Below are positions 28,898 to 37,792 of a stretch of DNA of 64,000 nt, in pieces (position 1 is the first letter of the stretch; every line of letters starts with the position of its first letter). The notes beneath the pieces were generated by a model that saw only the letters and a program-made list of their open reading frames with translations, was not told the DNA's origin and did not search any database. The DNA is from an uncultured Clostridium sp. (GTDB lineage: Bacteria; Bacillota; Clostridia; TANB77; CAG-508), in the NCBI GenBank assembly GCA_947647595.1, contig CANSKZ010000002.1:62001-126000 (forward strand), given 5' to 3'. A program made the position numbers and the translations under genes.

Positions 28898-29452
28898 CTA
28901 TATATCAAAAAAGTAAGTTGCTTCTAGGTCTGCTTCATGAAGCAGTAAAGCAAGTGGAAATTTTTTAAAGGCTTGTCCTAATGTTCCATAAACTTCCTTA
29001 GGTTCGGTAAATCCCATATGCCAACGAATACAATATTTTTCTTCAACCGTTAATTTCATATATTCTGTAATCATCATCACACTTTTTTCGCCATGACCAT
29101 ATGGAATTGTGTCTTCTACCGTATAATAAGGAACTTTTTCCCATTCTCCAAAAGAATTTTTGGCATTTCGATAATCAACTTTATAAAAATTAACTTTGCA
29201 GATATCGTGTAACAATGCAATAATAACTAATGTTTCATCTGAAACCTCCATTTCAATTACTGAATTTTTCACTTTATTCACCAATATTTCATATACTTTC
29301 ATACTATGTTCCAAAAGCCCTCCTTCATAGGCTCCATGATATCTTGTGCTAGCTGGTGCTTTGAAAAAATCTGATTTTTCAATAAATTCAATTAATTTAT
29401 CCATTCCTTCTCGATTGATTGTTTTTAATAATCCTAAAAATTCTTCTTTCAT
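28898..29452 (-). CDS. HD-domain hydrolase, YhaM-like
   Basis: 184 residues of an HD phosphohydrolase fold: YEGGLLEHSMKVYEIL (His), IIALLHDICKVNFYK (HD pair), and later IPYGHGEKSVMMITEYM and RWHMGF, HEADLEATY. This resembles the HD part of 3'-5' exoribonuclease YhaM or phage HD proteins, without an OB domain. Substrate unknown. Confidence 0.75.
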   Translation of the reverse strand: MKEEFLGLLKTINREGMDKLIEFIEKSDFFKAPASTRYHGAYEGGLLEHSMKVYEILVNKVKNSVIEMEVSDETLVIIALLHDICKVNFYKVDYRNAKNSFGEWEKVPYYTVEDTIPYGHGEKSVMMITEYMKLTVEEKYCIRWHMGFTEPKEVYGTLGQAFKKFPLALLLHEADLEATYFFDI

Positions 29453-29580
29453 TTTTTATTTCCTTTCCAGTAACATTTTTTTATTTATATCATATTTATT
29501 TTTTTATTTCAACTAGCTTGTTTGAAATATTGTCCAAGTAAACTACTTTTGTAAATAATGAGTGTAAAAAATTTTTTCTC

Positions 29581-29989
29581 TTATTTGGCTAATAATTTTT
29601 TCAAAAAAAGTTTAAATTTATTGACTATTTTTATCCATATAGCTTCTTCTTTATATTCAATCATTTGAACATTTTCAATTTGTTCTTCTTCAATCTTATT
29701 ACTTTTAAATAAATTTTCATAACTATATTTTTCTTGATACTTCTGTCAATTCCTTACCGTTTTTTCTTTCTAATAAGTATGTAGATAGTTTTCTTGCATT
29801 TGTAGCAACTTGGATTGTATGTAATCCTCTATTGGTTGTATTATCATCATCTCTTAAAACTTCATCTCTCATTTGAGTACATCGAAATAATTTTTGATAT
29901 TCTCTTGATTTTAAAATAAAGTCTTTTAAATCACTTAATTGAATATAATCTATCGACTTTAATATTTCTTCTAATTTTTCTTTTATCAT
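29581..29989 (-). CDS. uncharacterised gene, apparently with a +1 frame change not at CGG
   Basis: The 0 frame gives 88 residues (MIKEKLEEILKSIDYIQLSD ... RNGKELTEV-like end) and stops at 29723. The +1 frame then continues QEKYSYENLFKSNKIEEEQ to an end at 29581 with strongly coding-like composition, so the original protein was probably about 135 residues. The switch lies near TCAAGAAAAATATAG, an A-rich run, with no CGG. An ordinary indel, an assembly error, or simply a genuine end at 29723 are all possible. It follows the 265-aa gene by 30 bp. Confidence 0.45.
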
Positions 29990-30019
29990 TTCAAATTAAT
30001 CCTTCATCTTTTGAATTTA

Positions 30020-30817
30020 CTATCTTCCCCTACCTGGTGTCTGCTCTACATACAATTCATGAATTTTGTCCTCTCTCATGGAAGCTACGTAATATGCTAT
30101 TATCGATTCTTTTTCATATCCTTCTAGTGCTTTCTTAAAATCTTCTGGTATTTCATCATTTCTTCGCATATAATATCTATAAGCATTTTCTAATTCACTC
30201 TTTCTTACTGGATTTCTTCTTACTCTGTCTTTGTCAGATTTTACATTTCTTAATTCTTCTAGACTTTCTGGATGACTTGTGCATACTCTTTCATTTTGTT
30301 CTGTTCCTTCATATACACAAGACATTACACCTGTATGAACACCTCTAAACTTATCTCTATCTCGATATTTATTTGCACCATCATATATTTCAGTTGCCAA
30401 CTTTGCTGCTTTTGCTTCTTCTGAAAGATCTTCTTTGCCTTCTAAAACATCTTCTACTCCTTGATAAATTCGCTCTATTCTTTTCCCTCTTAACCCATTT
30501 AACAAAACCTTGGTTAAAGCAACACCTAATCCACTTTTTCTGTAATTGGTAATTTTCGATTGCAAAAATTCCTCTCCCATTCCTTCAAAAATTGGTTTTC
30601 CTAGTTCCATTCCAATTGCAATCCCTTCCGCAACTTCTTCATCTGCTATAAATTGCACAATGCTAGATGCCGAGCGTGCTTTTAACATTGCTTCAATTTG
30701 TCTATTCTCGCCATATATATTTATTTTTCCAGCTAAATCCTGAATTACTTTTGAATTCGTAAATCTGCCATTTAATATCGTATCTTGATACAATTTCTTC
30801 GTTAATTCATCTTCCAT
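30020..30817 (-). CDS. uncharacterised 265-aa protein
   Basis: No family recognised. Soluble and helical, starting MEDELTKKLYQDTILNGRFT, with ADEEVAEGIAIGMELGKPIF and a charged C-terminal half (KSDKDRVRRNPVRKSELENA) ending in TPGRGR. A GGAGAG ribosome site precedes the ATG. It seems to form an operon with the gene at 29581-29989. Confidence 0.55.
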   Translation of the reverse strand: MEDELTKKLYQDTILNGRFTNSKVIQDLAGKINIYGENRQIEAMLKARSASSIVQFIADEEVAEGIAIGMELGKPIFEGMGEEFLQSKITNYRKSGLGVALTKVLLNGLRGKRIERIYQGVEDVLEGKEDLSEEAKAAKLATEIYDGANKYRDRDKFRGVHTGVMSCVYEGTEQNERVCTSHPESLEELRNVKSDKDRVRRNPVRKSELENAYRYYMRRNDEIPEDFKKALEGYEKESIIAYYVASMREDKIHELYVEQTPGRGR

Positions 30818-30935
30818 TTTTTCTCTCCTTATTTCATCATTACATTTGTAGTGATATTTTATATTATATCGCTATTTTTCGCCATTTATCAATCATAATC
30901 GTACGACATAATTCTACATATTTCGTCAAAATATG

Positions 30936-30967
30936 ACAAAAAAAGAAACACGAAATCATGTTTCTTT
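30936..30967 (-). terminator. terminator-like hairpin upstream of the 30020 gene
   Basis: On the minus strand AAAGAAACA / TGTTTCTTT with an 8-base loop is followed by seven T residues. No minus-strand gene lies directly upstream, so it may end a short RNA or act as an attenuator for the gene at 30020. Confidence 0.55.
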
Positions 30968-31048
30968 GAAAGATTTATTAAATTTTTTAATAACAGCAAT
31001 ATATTTTACCATTGTAGTTTCATGGTTTTATTCTCTTTTCCCTTAAAT

Positions 31049-31077
31049 TTGCTATTTTCCTTAAACTATAGTATAAT
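31049..31077 (+). promoter_or_regulatory. promoter of rsmA
   Basis: TTGCTA (31049-31054), 17 bp, TATAAT (31072-31077); AAAGGAG precedes the ATG at 31099. Confidence 0.7.
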
Positions 31078-31098
31078 AAATATGAAAGGAGTTTTCAA

Positions 31099-31962
31099 AT
31101 GAACCTTGAACAAGAAACAAAATTTTTGATGAAAAAATATCATATTACAGCAAATAAAAATTATGGACAAAATTTTTTGATTGATGAAAATATTGTGAAC
31201 GCAATTGTGGAATGTGCTCATATTTCAAAAGAAGATTTGGTAATTGAAATTGGTCCTGGACTTGGTACTCTTACTGCAAGTCTTCTTGAAAAGGCAGGAA
31301 AAGTCATTTGCATTGAACTTGACAAAAAAATGTTAGATATTTTAAAAGACCGATTTGCTTTTTATAACAATTTTGAATTAATTAACAATGATGTCCTAAA
31401 AGTCGATTTGAAATCTTTGATTCATGAAAATTTAAAACAATATAAATCAGCTAAAGTTGTAGCAAATTTACCATATTATATTACAACACCAATTATTATG
31501 AAACTATTAGAAGAACAATTAAATTTAGAAAGCATTACCGTTATGGTACAAAAGGAAGTAGCGGAACGTTTGACAGAAACACCTGGTGGTAAGAATTGTG
31601 GAAGTATCACCTATAGTATTCATTATTATACAGAACCTACTTTGGTCGTAAATGTTCCAAATAGTTCGTTTATTCCTAGCCCAAAAGTGGATTCTTGCGT
31701 TATTAATTTGCAATTATTAAATGCACCTCGTGTATCGCCTTTAGATGAAAATCTGTTTTTTAAAATTGTGAAAACGGCTTTTTTGCAAAAACGAAAAACT
31801 TTAATCAATACTTTATTAATTGCTAATTTAGGAGAGCGAGAATTTTTAGAAAAAATGCTGACATCTTTTGATTTGGATTTAAAAATTCGCGGAGAAAAAC
31901 TTACTTTGGAGCAATTTAGGAAAATTGCTGACTATATTTATGAAAATAAAAAAAATAGGTAA
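31099..31962 (+). CDS. rsmA: 16S rRNA dimethyladenosine transferase
   Basis: Dimethylates two adjacent adenosines near the 3' end of 16S rRNA. 287 residues: KNYGQNFLIDENIVNAIVEC, SAM motif I VIEIGPGLGTLTASLLEKA, catalytic NLPYYITTPIIMKLLE, then the C-terminal helical domain (FLQKRKTLINTLL). Typical length. A plus-strand single gene with its own promoter and terminator. CGG occurs only out of frame. Confidence 0.97.
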   Translation: MNLEQETKFLMKKYHITANKNYGQNFLIDENIVNAIVECAHISKEDLVIEIGPGLGTLTASLLEKAGKVICIELDKKMLDILKDRFAFYNNFELINNDVLKVDLKSLIHENLKQYKSAKVVANLPYYITTPIIMKLLEEQLNLESITVMVQKEVAERLTETPGGKNCGSITYSIHYYTEPTLVVNVPNSSFIPSPKVDSCVINLQLLNAPRVSPLDENLFFKIVKTAFLQKRKTLINTLLIANLGEREFLEKMLTSFDLDLKIRGEKLTLEQFRKIADYIYENKKNR

Positions 31963-31984
31963 TCTTATCGATTTCCTATTTTTT
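31953..31984 (+). terminator. terminator after rsmA
   Basis: AATAGGTAATC / GATTTCCTATT stem overlapping the stop codon, then a T run. Confidence 0.75.
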
Positions 31985-32051
31985 GTTTTCTATCTTTTAT
32001 TATATCAGCTTATTTTTTTCTTTAAAAATATGCTATAATAAATAGTTATAT

Positions 32052-32900
32052 TTATTGTTTTGTACATATAAAAATTTTATTATAATCATATTTTCCTGGA
32101 CCGATTCTTGGTATAATTTCTTCTGGATAAGTTGCTCCATCTAATATTTGTACTTTGAAATGATGATTTTCTAATATAATTGGAAAATTAAGTCCAAAAT
32201 TTCTAAAGTGGTCACCTTGTCCATATGCCTTTTTTCTTTCTTCCTCTGTTTTCAAATTAAAATCTTCTACTGTTGTTTCAGAATCAGTATCTATTGGAAC
32301 ACTACAAATTAATTTTCCTTCTTTCGTTAAAATTCGATGGATTTCTCGCAAAGCTTTTTGATAATCTATTACATGTTCTAGTACATGATTGCAAAATATC
32401 AAATCTATACTCTCATCTTCTAATTCAATATCTGTTATATCTATTTTCAAATCAGCTGGTGCATATAAGTCTGCTGTTACACAGCTAATTCTTCTATCTC
32501 CTAGCCAATTTAAGATTCCCCTTTCTGAAGCAAACATCAAGATTTTTCTTCCCCTTATATTGTCGATTTGTTTCTCTAAATATTCACAAATTATTCTATG
32601 TCTTGGCAAAGAATAGCAATAGGGACATTCTATATTTCTATAAAGACCTCTATAAATTGCTCTATTATAGATTTTAGAATAATATTTAAAGCTTAGCATT
32701 TTCCTAAAGGTATTTCCACAACAAGGACATCGATATTTGTTTCCATACGTTCTTAGCATTACTAATAACTTTTTTAATTTTCGATATAGTGAGATAAGAA
32801 ATCCATTTTTTTTATAATTACAGGTGTAGTCATCTATACATACAGTATTTAATTTTTCATCAATTTTATATGAATTCATCTTTCTTGTATCAATATTCAT
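32052..32900 (-). CDS. SAM-dependent methyltransferase with an N-terminal Cys cluster
   Basis: 282 residues. A Cys-rich segment (YRCPCCGNTFRKML, then IECPYCYSLPRHR) precedes a class I methyltransferase domain with SERGILNWLG, DLKIDITDIELEDESIDLIF and CNHVLEHVIDYQKALREIHR. The HVLEH and REIHRILTKEGKL segments are those of methyltransferase type 11 proteins, often linked to cell-surface glycan genes. Substrate unknown. Converges on rsmA. Confidence 0.8.
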   Translation of the reverse strand: MNIDTRKMNSYKIDEKLNTVCIDDYTCNYKKNGFLISLYRKLKKLLVMLRTYGNKYRCPCCGNTFRKMLSFKYYSKIYNRAIYRGLYRNIECPYCYSLPRHRIICEYLEKQIDNIRGRKILMFASERGILNWLGDRRISCVTADLYAPADLKIDITDIELEDESIDLIFCNHVLEHVIDYQKALREIHRILTKEGKLICSVPIDTDSETTVEDFNLKTEEERKKAYGQGDHFRNFGLNFPIILENHHFKVQILDGATYPEEIIPRIGPGKYDYNKIFICTKQ

Positions 32901-32965
32901 TCTAATTCTTCCTTTTTATATTTCGCTACCTTTCACATTTATTTTTTTACAAAGAATTATATGAT

Positions 32966-33220
32966 TTATCCAATCTTTTTTTGAATCTCTTCCAATCCTT
33001 TTGCCAACTGGTCTGGACAAGAAGTCCCTCTGTAGCCACACGGAATTCCTTTTAGCCTTTTGATAGCTTCTTCAATCGTCATACCTATTAATAGTTGGGT
33101 TAATCCGACTGTATTTCCAGCACATCCTCCAATGATTTGAGCCTTTTGAATGATTCCATTTTCTATATCCACAATCATTTCTTGTGAACATACGCCTTGT
33201 GGATTAAATTTGTATTCCAT
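32966..33220 (-). CDS. TSCPD-domain protein
   Basis: 84-residue small protein with GGCAGNTVGLTQLLIGM and CGYRGTSCPDQLAKGLEE, matching the short TIGR03905-type TSCPD family. The Cys residues suggest metal binding; a TSCPD domain is also found in some ribonucleotide reductases. Function unknown. Confidence 0.85.
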   Translation of the reverse strand: MEYKFNPQGVCSQEMIVDIENGIIQKAQIIGGCAGNTVGLTQLLIGMTIEEAIKRLKGIPCGYRGTSCPDQLAKGLEEIQKKIG

Positions 33221-33278
33221 TTTATTTTCTCCTTTCTAATTTGGCGGATAATTAGCCATTTTTTATTGGAAATTTACA

Positions 33279-34484
33279 TTAAAAACGTACGATTTCATCA
33301 TAAATTTGAATGATGTATTTGTCTGTCATACCAGAAATGTAGTCAATAATAGATTTAGCATAATCGTCCCTGTTTTGCAAATTATAAATAATTTTATTAT
33401 TATATTCTTCTTCATTTCTGTCTTCTGTTTTTGCATAATTAGACAACCAAGTTACAAATTCATGTGAAAGGTTTGGATAATATCTTGCCATTTTCTTCAA
33501 ATTATATATTGTGCGTTTTTCGTTAAATTCATTCTGCAAACAATAAAAAATTTCGTTCATTACAATTTTAAAATATCGAACACTTGGCAAAATTTTTTCA
33601 TTTCGATAAATATTTTGATAGTTAAAATCTTTTATCATTTTCATCACTTCCATTGCTTGTTTTGAAAATCTTAATCCTTTTTCGGGAGAACTATTTTTGC
33701 ATAAATCAACCGTTAAAAAATTGATGATATTGGTATTGTTGATATCCACTTTTTGGATTTGTTTATCAATTTTTTGGACTTGTTTATCTGTTAAAATTTT
33801 CATAACTTTTGCATCTTCAATATCTCGCCCAATATAGGATATTTTATCAGCAATCTTTACAACACAAGCTTCCCACGTATAAGGTGCATATTGATTGGGA
33901 ATTTGATATTCTTTTAGATTCAAGCATTCATTTCTTGGAAATAAATTCTCTTCGTCAATTTCTCCACAATGTGAAATAATCCCATCTCTTACCGCATATG
34001 TTAAATTCAAATTTCTTTTTCGATTTTCAAAATCAACTAATAATTCTAGATTATCGACAAAATGTAAACCATTTTTTTCATGCCAAAATGTTTCCCCATA
34101 TTCTCTTTCTGAAATGCTTGATAATATTTTTTCTCCTTGATGACCGAATGAACTATGCCCCAAATCGTGTGCCACTGCAATTGCTCGTGTTAATTCTGTA
34201 TTTAGTCCCAAATAACTAGCAATTGTGTAACTCACTGATTCCACTAGATTAACATGTTCAATTCTTGTGCATATGTGGTCATTTTCAGGTGAGAAGAAAA
34301 CTTGCGTTTTGTGTTTTAGCCTTTTGTAAGCATTGGTGTTGATGATTCTTGTGTAGTCTCTGTCAAAGTCTGTTCGCATAGTGGAAAGTCCATAAGTATG
34401 CGAATATAATTGGGTTTCTCTTTGGATTGCGTTTTTCCATTTTGTGCTATTTTTATTGGTTGCTACTTTTTCAAATTTTTTCAT
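33279..34484 (-). CDS. deoxyguanosinetriphosphate triphosphohydrolase-like protein
   Basis: 401 residues of the dGTPase HD family, which hydrolyses dNTPs to nucleoside and triphosphate. FDRDYTRIINTNAYKRLKHK and TQVFFSPENDHICTRIEHVN hold the N-terminal His, LTRAIAVAHDLGHSSFGHQG the HD pair, and KIADKISYIGRDIEDA the final Asp. Starts 15 bp after hslO. No in-frame CGG. Confidence 0.92.
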   Translation of the reverse strand: MKKFEKVATNKNSTKWKNAIQRETQLYSHTYGLSTMRTDFDRDYTRIINTNAYKRLKHKTQVFFSPENDHICTRIEHVNLVESVSYTIASYLGLNTELTRAIAVAHDLGHSSFGHQGEKILSSISEREYGETFWHEKNGLHFVDNLELLVDFENRKRNLNLTYAVRDGIISHCGEIDEENLFPRNECLNLKEYQIPNQYAPYTWEACVVKIADKISYIGRDIEDAKVMKILTDKQVQKIDKQIQKVDINNTNIINFLTVDLCKNSSPEKGLRFSKQAMEVMKMIKDFNYQNIYRNEKILPSVRYFKIVMNEIFYCLQNEFNEKRTIYNLKKMARYYPNLSHEFVTWLSNYAKTEDRNEEEYNNKIIYNLQNRDDYAKSIIDYISGMTDKYIIQIYDEIVRF

Positions 34485-34498
34485 TGGTTTCCTCTTTT

Positions 34499-35395
34499 TT
34501 ACGAATTTAGTGTTTCAAGTATTTCTTCTAATTCTTCTTTGGAAAAATTGTATTCCTTATTACAAAAATGACATTTCGTATTTGCTTTTCCGTCTTCTTT
34601 TATGATATCTTCAATTTCCTTTTTTCCAATTGCAGCTAATCCATCTGCAAATCGTTCTTTAGAACAGTCACATTTGAATTCGATGGATAAATCGTCTATC
34701 AAAAATAATGCATTTTCGTCATCGGTAATGGTTCTGGCAATTTGCTCTAAACTCATTCCTTCATCTAACATGCTACTGATTGGTTTACTATTTGCAATAG
34801 CCTTTTCAATTTTTTCAATTTCGTTTTCAGTCGCATCTGGCATCAGTTGAATCATATATCCACCACTTCTTTTGACACCGTTTTTATCTACCAAAACGCC
34901 CAACGCAATTACAGTTGGTTTTTGTTGAGACTTCGCAAAATATTCTGTAAAATCTTCTGCAATTTCTCCTGAAACAAGTGGCACTAATCCATTATACGAT
35001 TTCGCTGTCAAATCATTTTCTCTAATAATATTTAAAAATCCGTTTGTTCCAACCGCTTGCCCTACAGCAATTTTTCCTTTTTCATTAAGTGGTAACTCTA
35101 TATTAGGATTTTCGACATATAGTTTTATATAAGATTTCTGGTTTTCTCTTTTTATAACCGAAACAATGGAACCAACTGGTCCTCTTCCATTGATTTGTGC
35201 GGTGATGCTATCTTCTTTTTCTTTAATTTCTGTCAAGCCCATCATACCAGAAATAGTAGCCACTCTACCAATTACTGCTGTTGTGGTTGGCGTTAAATCT
35301 TGTAACTTTCGGATGGATTCAATCAACTGCGTTGTTTCTGTTACTATAATGCTAACTTTTCCTTCGTGTGCTAATCCTTTTATTGTTCTATCCAT
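34499..35395 (-). CDS. hslO: redox-regulated chaperone Hsp33
   Basis: Holdase activated by oxidation and unfolding. 298 residues with the N-terminal domain (GLAHEGKVSIIVTETTQL, GRVATISGMMGLTEIKEKED) and a C-terminal zinc switch: FKCDCSKERF (CxC) and TKCHFCNKEY (CxxC). Full length. Probably an operon with the small gene at 35411 and the dGTPase. Confidence 0.95.
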   Translation of the reverse strand: MDRTIKGLAHEGKVSIIVTETTQLIESIRKLQDLTPTTTAVIGRVATISGMMGLTEIKEKEDSITAQINGRGPVGSIVSVIKRENQKSYIKLYVENPNIELPLNEKGKIAVGQAVGTNGFLNIIRENDLTAKSYNGLVPLVSGEIAEDFTEYFAKSQQKPTVIALGVLVDKNGVKRSGGYMIQLMPDATENEIEKIEKAIANSKPISSMLDEGMSLEQIARTITDDENALFLIDDLSIEFKCDCSKERFADGLAAIGKKEIEDIIKEDGKANTKCHFCNKEYNFSKEELEEILETLNS

Positions 35396-35410
35396 TTTTT
35401 CTTTCCTTTC

Positions 35411-35713
35411 TTATTGTTTGAATGCATTTTTTACAGTTTGATAACTGTTCATGAGTAATGTATATTTCATGTCTTCTGGGATATCTTCATTATACATGGC
35501 ATTTGTGATTGGTATGGTATAAAAAGAATATTGTGGCATGAAAAATCTGGTTTTGATGATGTAATCAATTAGACAATCGTCTTCTTTTATGGTTATGTCA
35601 TGTCTTTGTAAAAATTCCTTTAACATTTGTGTATATTCATAATGAAAATGATTGAATATTTGCGCATATTTAATCGTTTTTGTTATCTCTTGTTTTTCTG
35701 TTTTTTCTAACAT
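35411..35713 (-). CDS. uncharacterised 100-aa protein upstream of hslO
   Basis: No family recognised. Starts MLEKTEKQEITKTIKYAQIF; mostly helical, no membrane segment or signal. Ends 15 bp before the hslO start and is likely co-transcribed with it. Confidence 0.55.
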   Translation of the reverse strand: MLEKTEKQEITKTIKYAQIFNHFHYEYTQMLKEFLQRHDITIKEDDCLIDYIIKTRFFMPQYSFYTIPITNAMYNEDIPEDMKYTLLMNSYQTVKNAFKQ

Positions 35714-35805
35714 TTTTTACCTCGTTTTTTGGTATGAATTTTATTATTTATTTTATACTATTTATTTGAATTTAGCAAGCTTTTTGGTGAATTTTTTCTA
35801 TAAAA

Positions 35806-35842
35806 AAATGTACAAAATTAAAATTTAATTTTGTACATTTTT
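35806..35842. terminator. terminator after the 576-aa membrane-anchored protein
   Basis: Long AAAATGTACAAAATT inverted repeat with T runs on both strands, just past the stop at 35849. Confidence 0.8.
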
Positions 35843-35848
35843 GTTTTA

Positions 35849-37579
35849 TTAACCAGCTTTTTGAATAGTTAAAAATTGTTGTAATTCTGCCTCATTTATT
35901 AAGTTTGAATTTTCTATTTCGACCGTATATAAATAATCTGAATTTATCTCATAAGCAATATACGTATCTTCGTATTTCTCACTATCTTCTTCCGAAAATC
36001 CATATTCATAAGATATTACTACTTTTGAAAATTTGTTGCCATTTACATCTATTTCTTGCACATCTGATATTTGAACATTTTTATATTCTTCTTCTTCCTG
36101 ATAATATTTAACGGTTTCTTTCACTTCGTTTAGATATTCTTCTAAAGTAGAATATTCTATTGTTACGTCAACACCAATGGAATTGTCTTCTAATTCTTTT
36201 TCGAATAATTTGTAGCTATCGCTATCAGAACTGTATTTTTCAAATCCAGCTGGAATTGAGAATTCGATTGTGTCACCATCATAAGTTTTTACTACATTGT
36301 CAGCTGTATTACCTTGTGTGGATTGTAAATTTGGAATTTCATTTTCTGTAGTTTCTGGTAATTCTTCAACTGTTCCATAAATTTGTTGAAATATTTCATA
36401 TAATTTACTTCCCATGAAATTACCATATAATGCCATCATATCAGTGGTGGTTAACTCTTCTGCTTTTACTGCATTGGTGGTATCAAAATCGGTTAGTGGT
36501 TCATTATAAACTGTGTTTAATGAAAATTTCGTTGTCGCTTTGATTCCTTCTGCTTCTGCTACTACTTCGATTTCTGTTTTGGTATCTGCTTTATGTATTT
36601 TTATGGTTCCTTCTGTAACTTTTTCGTCATTTTCTAATAATTGATAAGCATATTCTTCATTAGAAGACTTTGTGATTTGTGCTACGATTGTTTCGCCATC
36701 TTCTGTCATGGCAATATCAACTCTGTTGATATTTTTGAAAATTCCTTTTGTATATAAGTCTATTTCCATTTGCATATCGTATGAAAATTCTATCTCATCT
36801 AATTCAGCTTTAAATTCATCTAAACTACTTTTTACTTCATTTTCATTTTCGAAACAATCTAAAAAGTCTTGATTATTTGATAAATTCGTGCATACATTTT
36901 CTAATATTTCTTCAAATTGTTTTCCTGAAACTTTGAAAATGTTTTTGGTGACATTTTCATTGTCAATGGTTGTTTTTTCAGTTGAAAAATATTCGCTTTT
37001 TAGTTCTGCTTTTACTTCTTTTCTTAAAATTGACATTGCTTTTTTAGCCGTTAAAAATTGCATAAAGTTTAGTGGTTCTTCATCTTCTAGGTCAGATTCA
37101 TCTAAAATATCTGCCATGTCTACTTCAATTTTTTTGTTGAAAAACTGTCCTAAGTCAAGATAAGCTTTTTTTGATTCCGTATCTAATTTTGCTTTTGCAT
37201 TAATTAATTCGTCTTCTGCTTTGTTTAATTGGATACCCCATATTTGCGTTTGTGTTTTGCTATCTGTTTCTACATTGAAAGAAAACTTAGTATCGTTGAC
37301 TAAATTCGTGATTTCAGATATACTATCTGCTTCCTCCCCTTCAATCTTCATCTCTAAATCTAGACTTCCTTTCATGGTGTCATATTTGTCGGCTGTTTCG
37401 TAAGTTAATATTTTGTCAATTTGTTTTTTAAAAATCGCCTCTGCATTGCTATTTCCAGCAATTGCTACAACTGCTAAAACAAGCACTAATATAATTGCTA
37501 TAATGGCAATTATCATTATTTTAGACTTGTTGCCTTTTGTCTTCTGCTCATTGATTGGTTCAAACTTTTCTGAATCCAT
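35849..37579 (-). CDS. uncharacterised 576-aa membrane-anchored extracytoplasmic protein
   Basis: A short cytoplasmic tail, one hydrophobic helix (MIIAIIAIILVLVLAVVAIA), then about 540 mostly acidic residues outside the membrane. The ectodomain contains repeated beta-rich stretches (KGSLDLEMKIEGEEADSIS; DTKFSFNVETDSKTQTQI) and a C-terminal part (VVKTYDGDTIEFSIPAGFEK). No enzymatic motif recognised. It reads as a single gene with its own terminator. Confidence 0.7.
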   Translation of the reverse strand: MDSEKFEPINEQKTKGNKSKIMIIAIIAIILVLVLAVVAIAGNSNAEAIFKKQIDKILTYETADKYDTMKGSLDLEMKIEGEEADSISEITNLVNDTKFSFNVETDSKTQTQIWGIQLNKAEDELINAKAKLDTESKKAYLDLGQFFNKKIEVDMADILDESDLEDEEPLNFMQFLTAKKAMSILRKEVKAELKSEYFSTEKTTIDNENVTKNIFKVSGKQFEEILENVCTNLSNNQDFLDCFENENEVKSSLDEFKAELDEIEFSYDMQMEIDLYTKGIFKNINRVDIAMTEDGETIVAQITKSSNEEYAYQLLENDEKVTEGTIKIHKADTKTEIEVVAEAEGIKATTKFSLNTVYNEPLTDFDTTNAVKAEELTTTDMMALYGNFMGSKLYEIFQQIYGTVEELPETTENEIPNLQSTQGNTADNVVKTYDGDTIEFSIPAGFEKYSSDSDSYKLFEKELEDNSIGVDVTIEYSTLEEYLNEVKETVKYYQEEEEYKNVQISDVQEIDVNGNKFSKVVISYEYGFSEEDSEKYEDTYIAYEINSDYLYTVEIENSNLINEAELQQFLTIQKAG

Positions 37580-37792
37580 ATAAATTTCCCCCTTTTTATT
37601 TATAATATATATATATTTAACATATTTTATTTATATTATATTTTTATTGGTTTGTCAAGTTTTTGTATCATCTTGTAAATATCCTATATTACTTGATAAT
37701 TCTTCATTTGCTTGTATTTGTTTTAATAAATTTTCACATATTATTCTTTTCTTCATATTATAAATAAAACAATTTAAGAAAGGATTTTTAAT

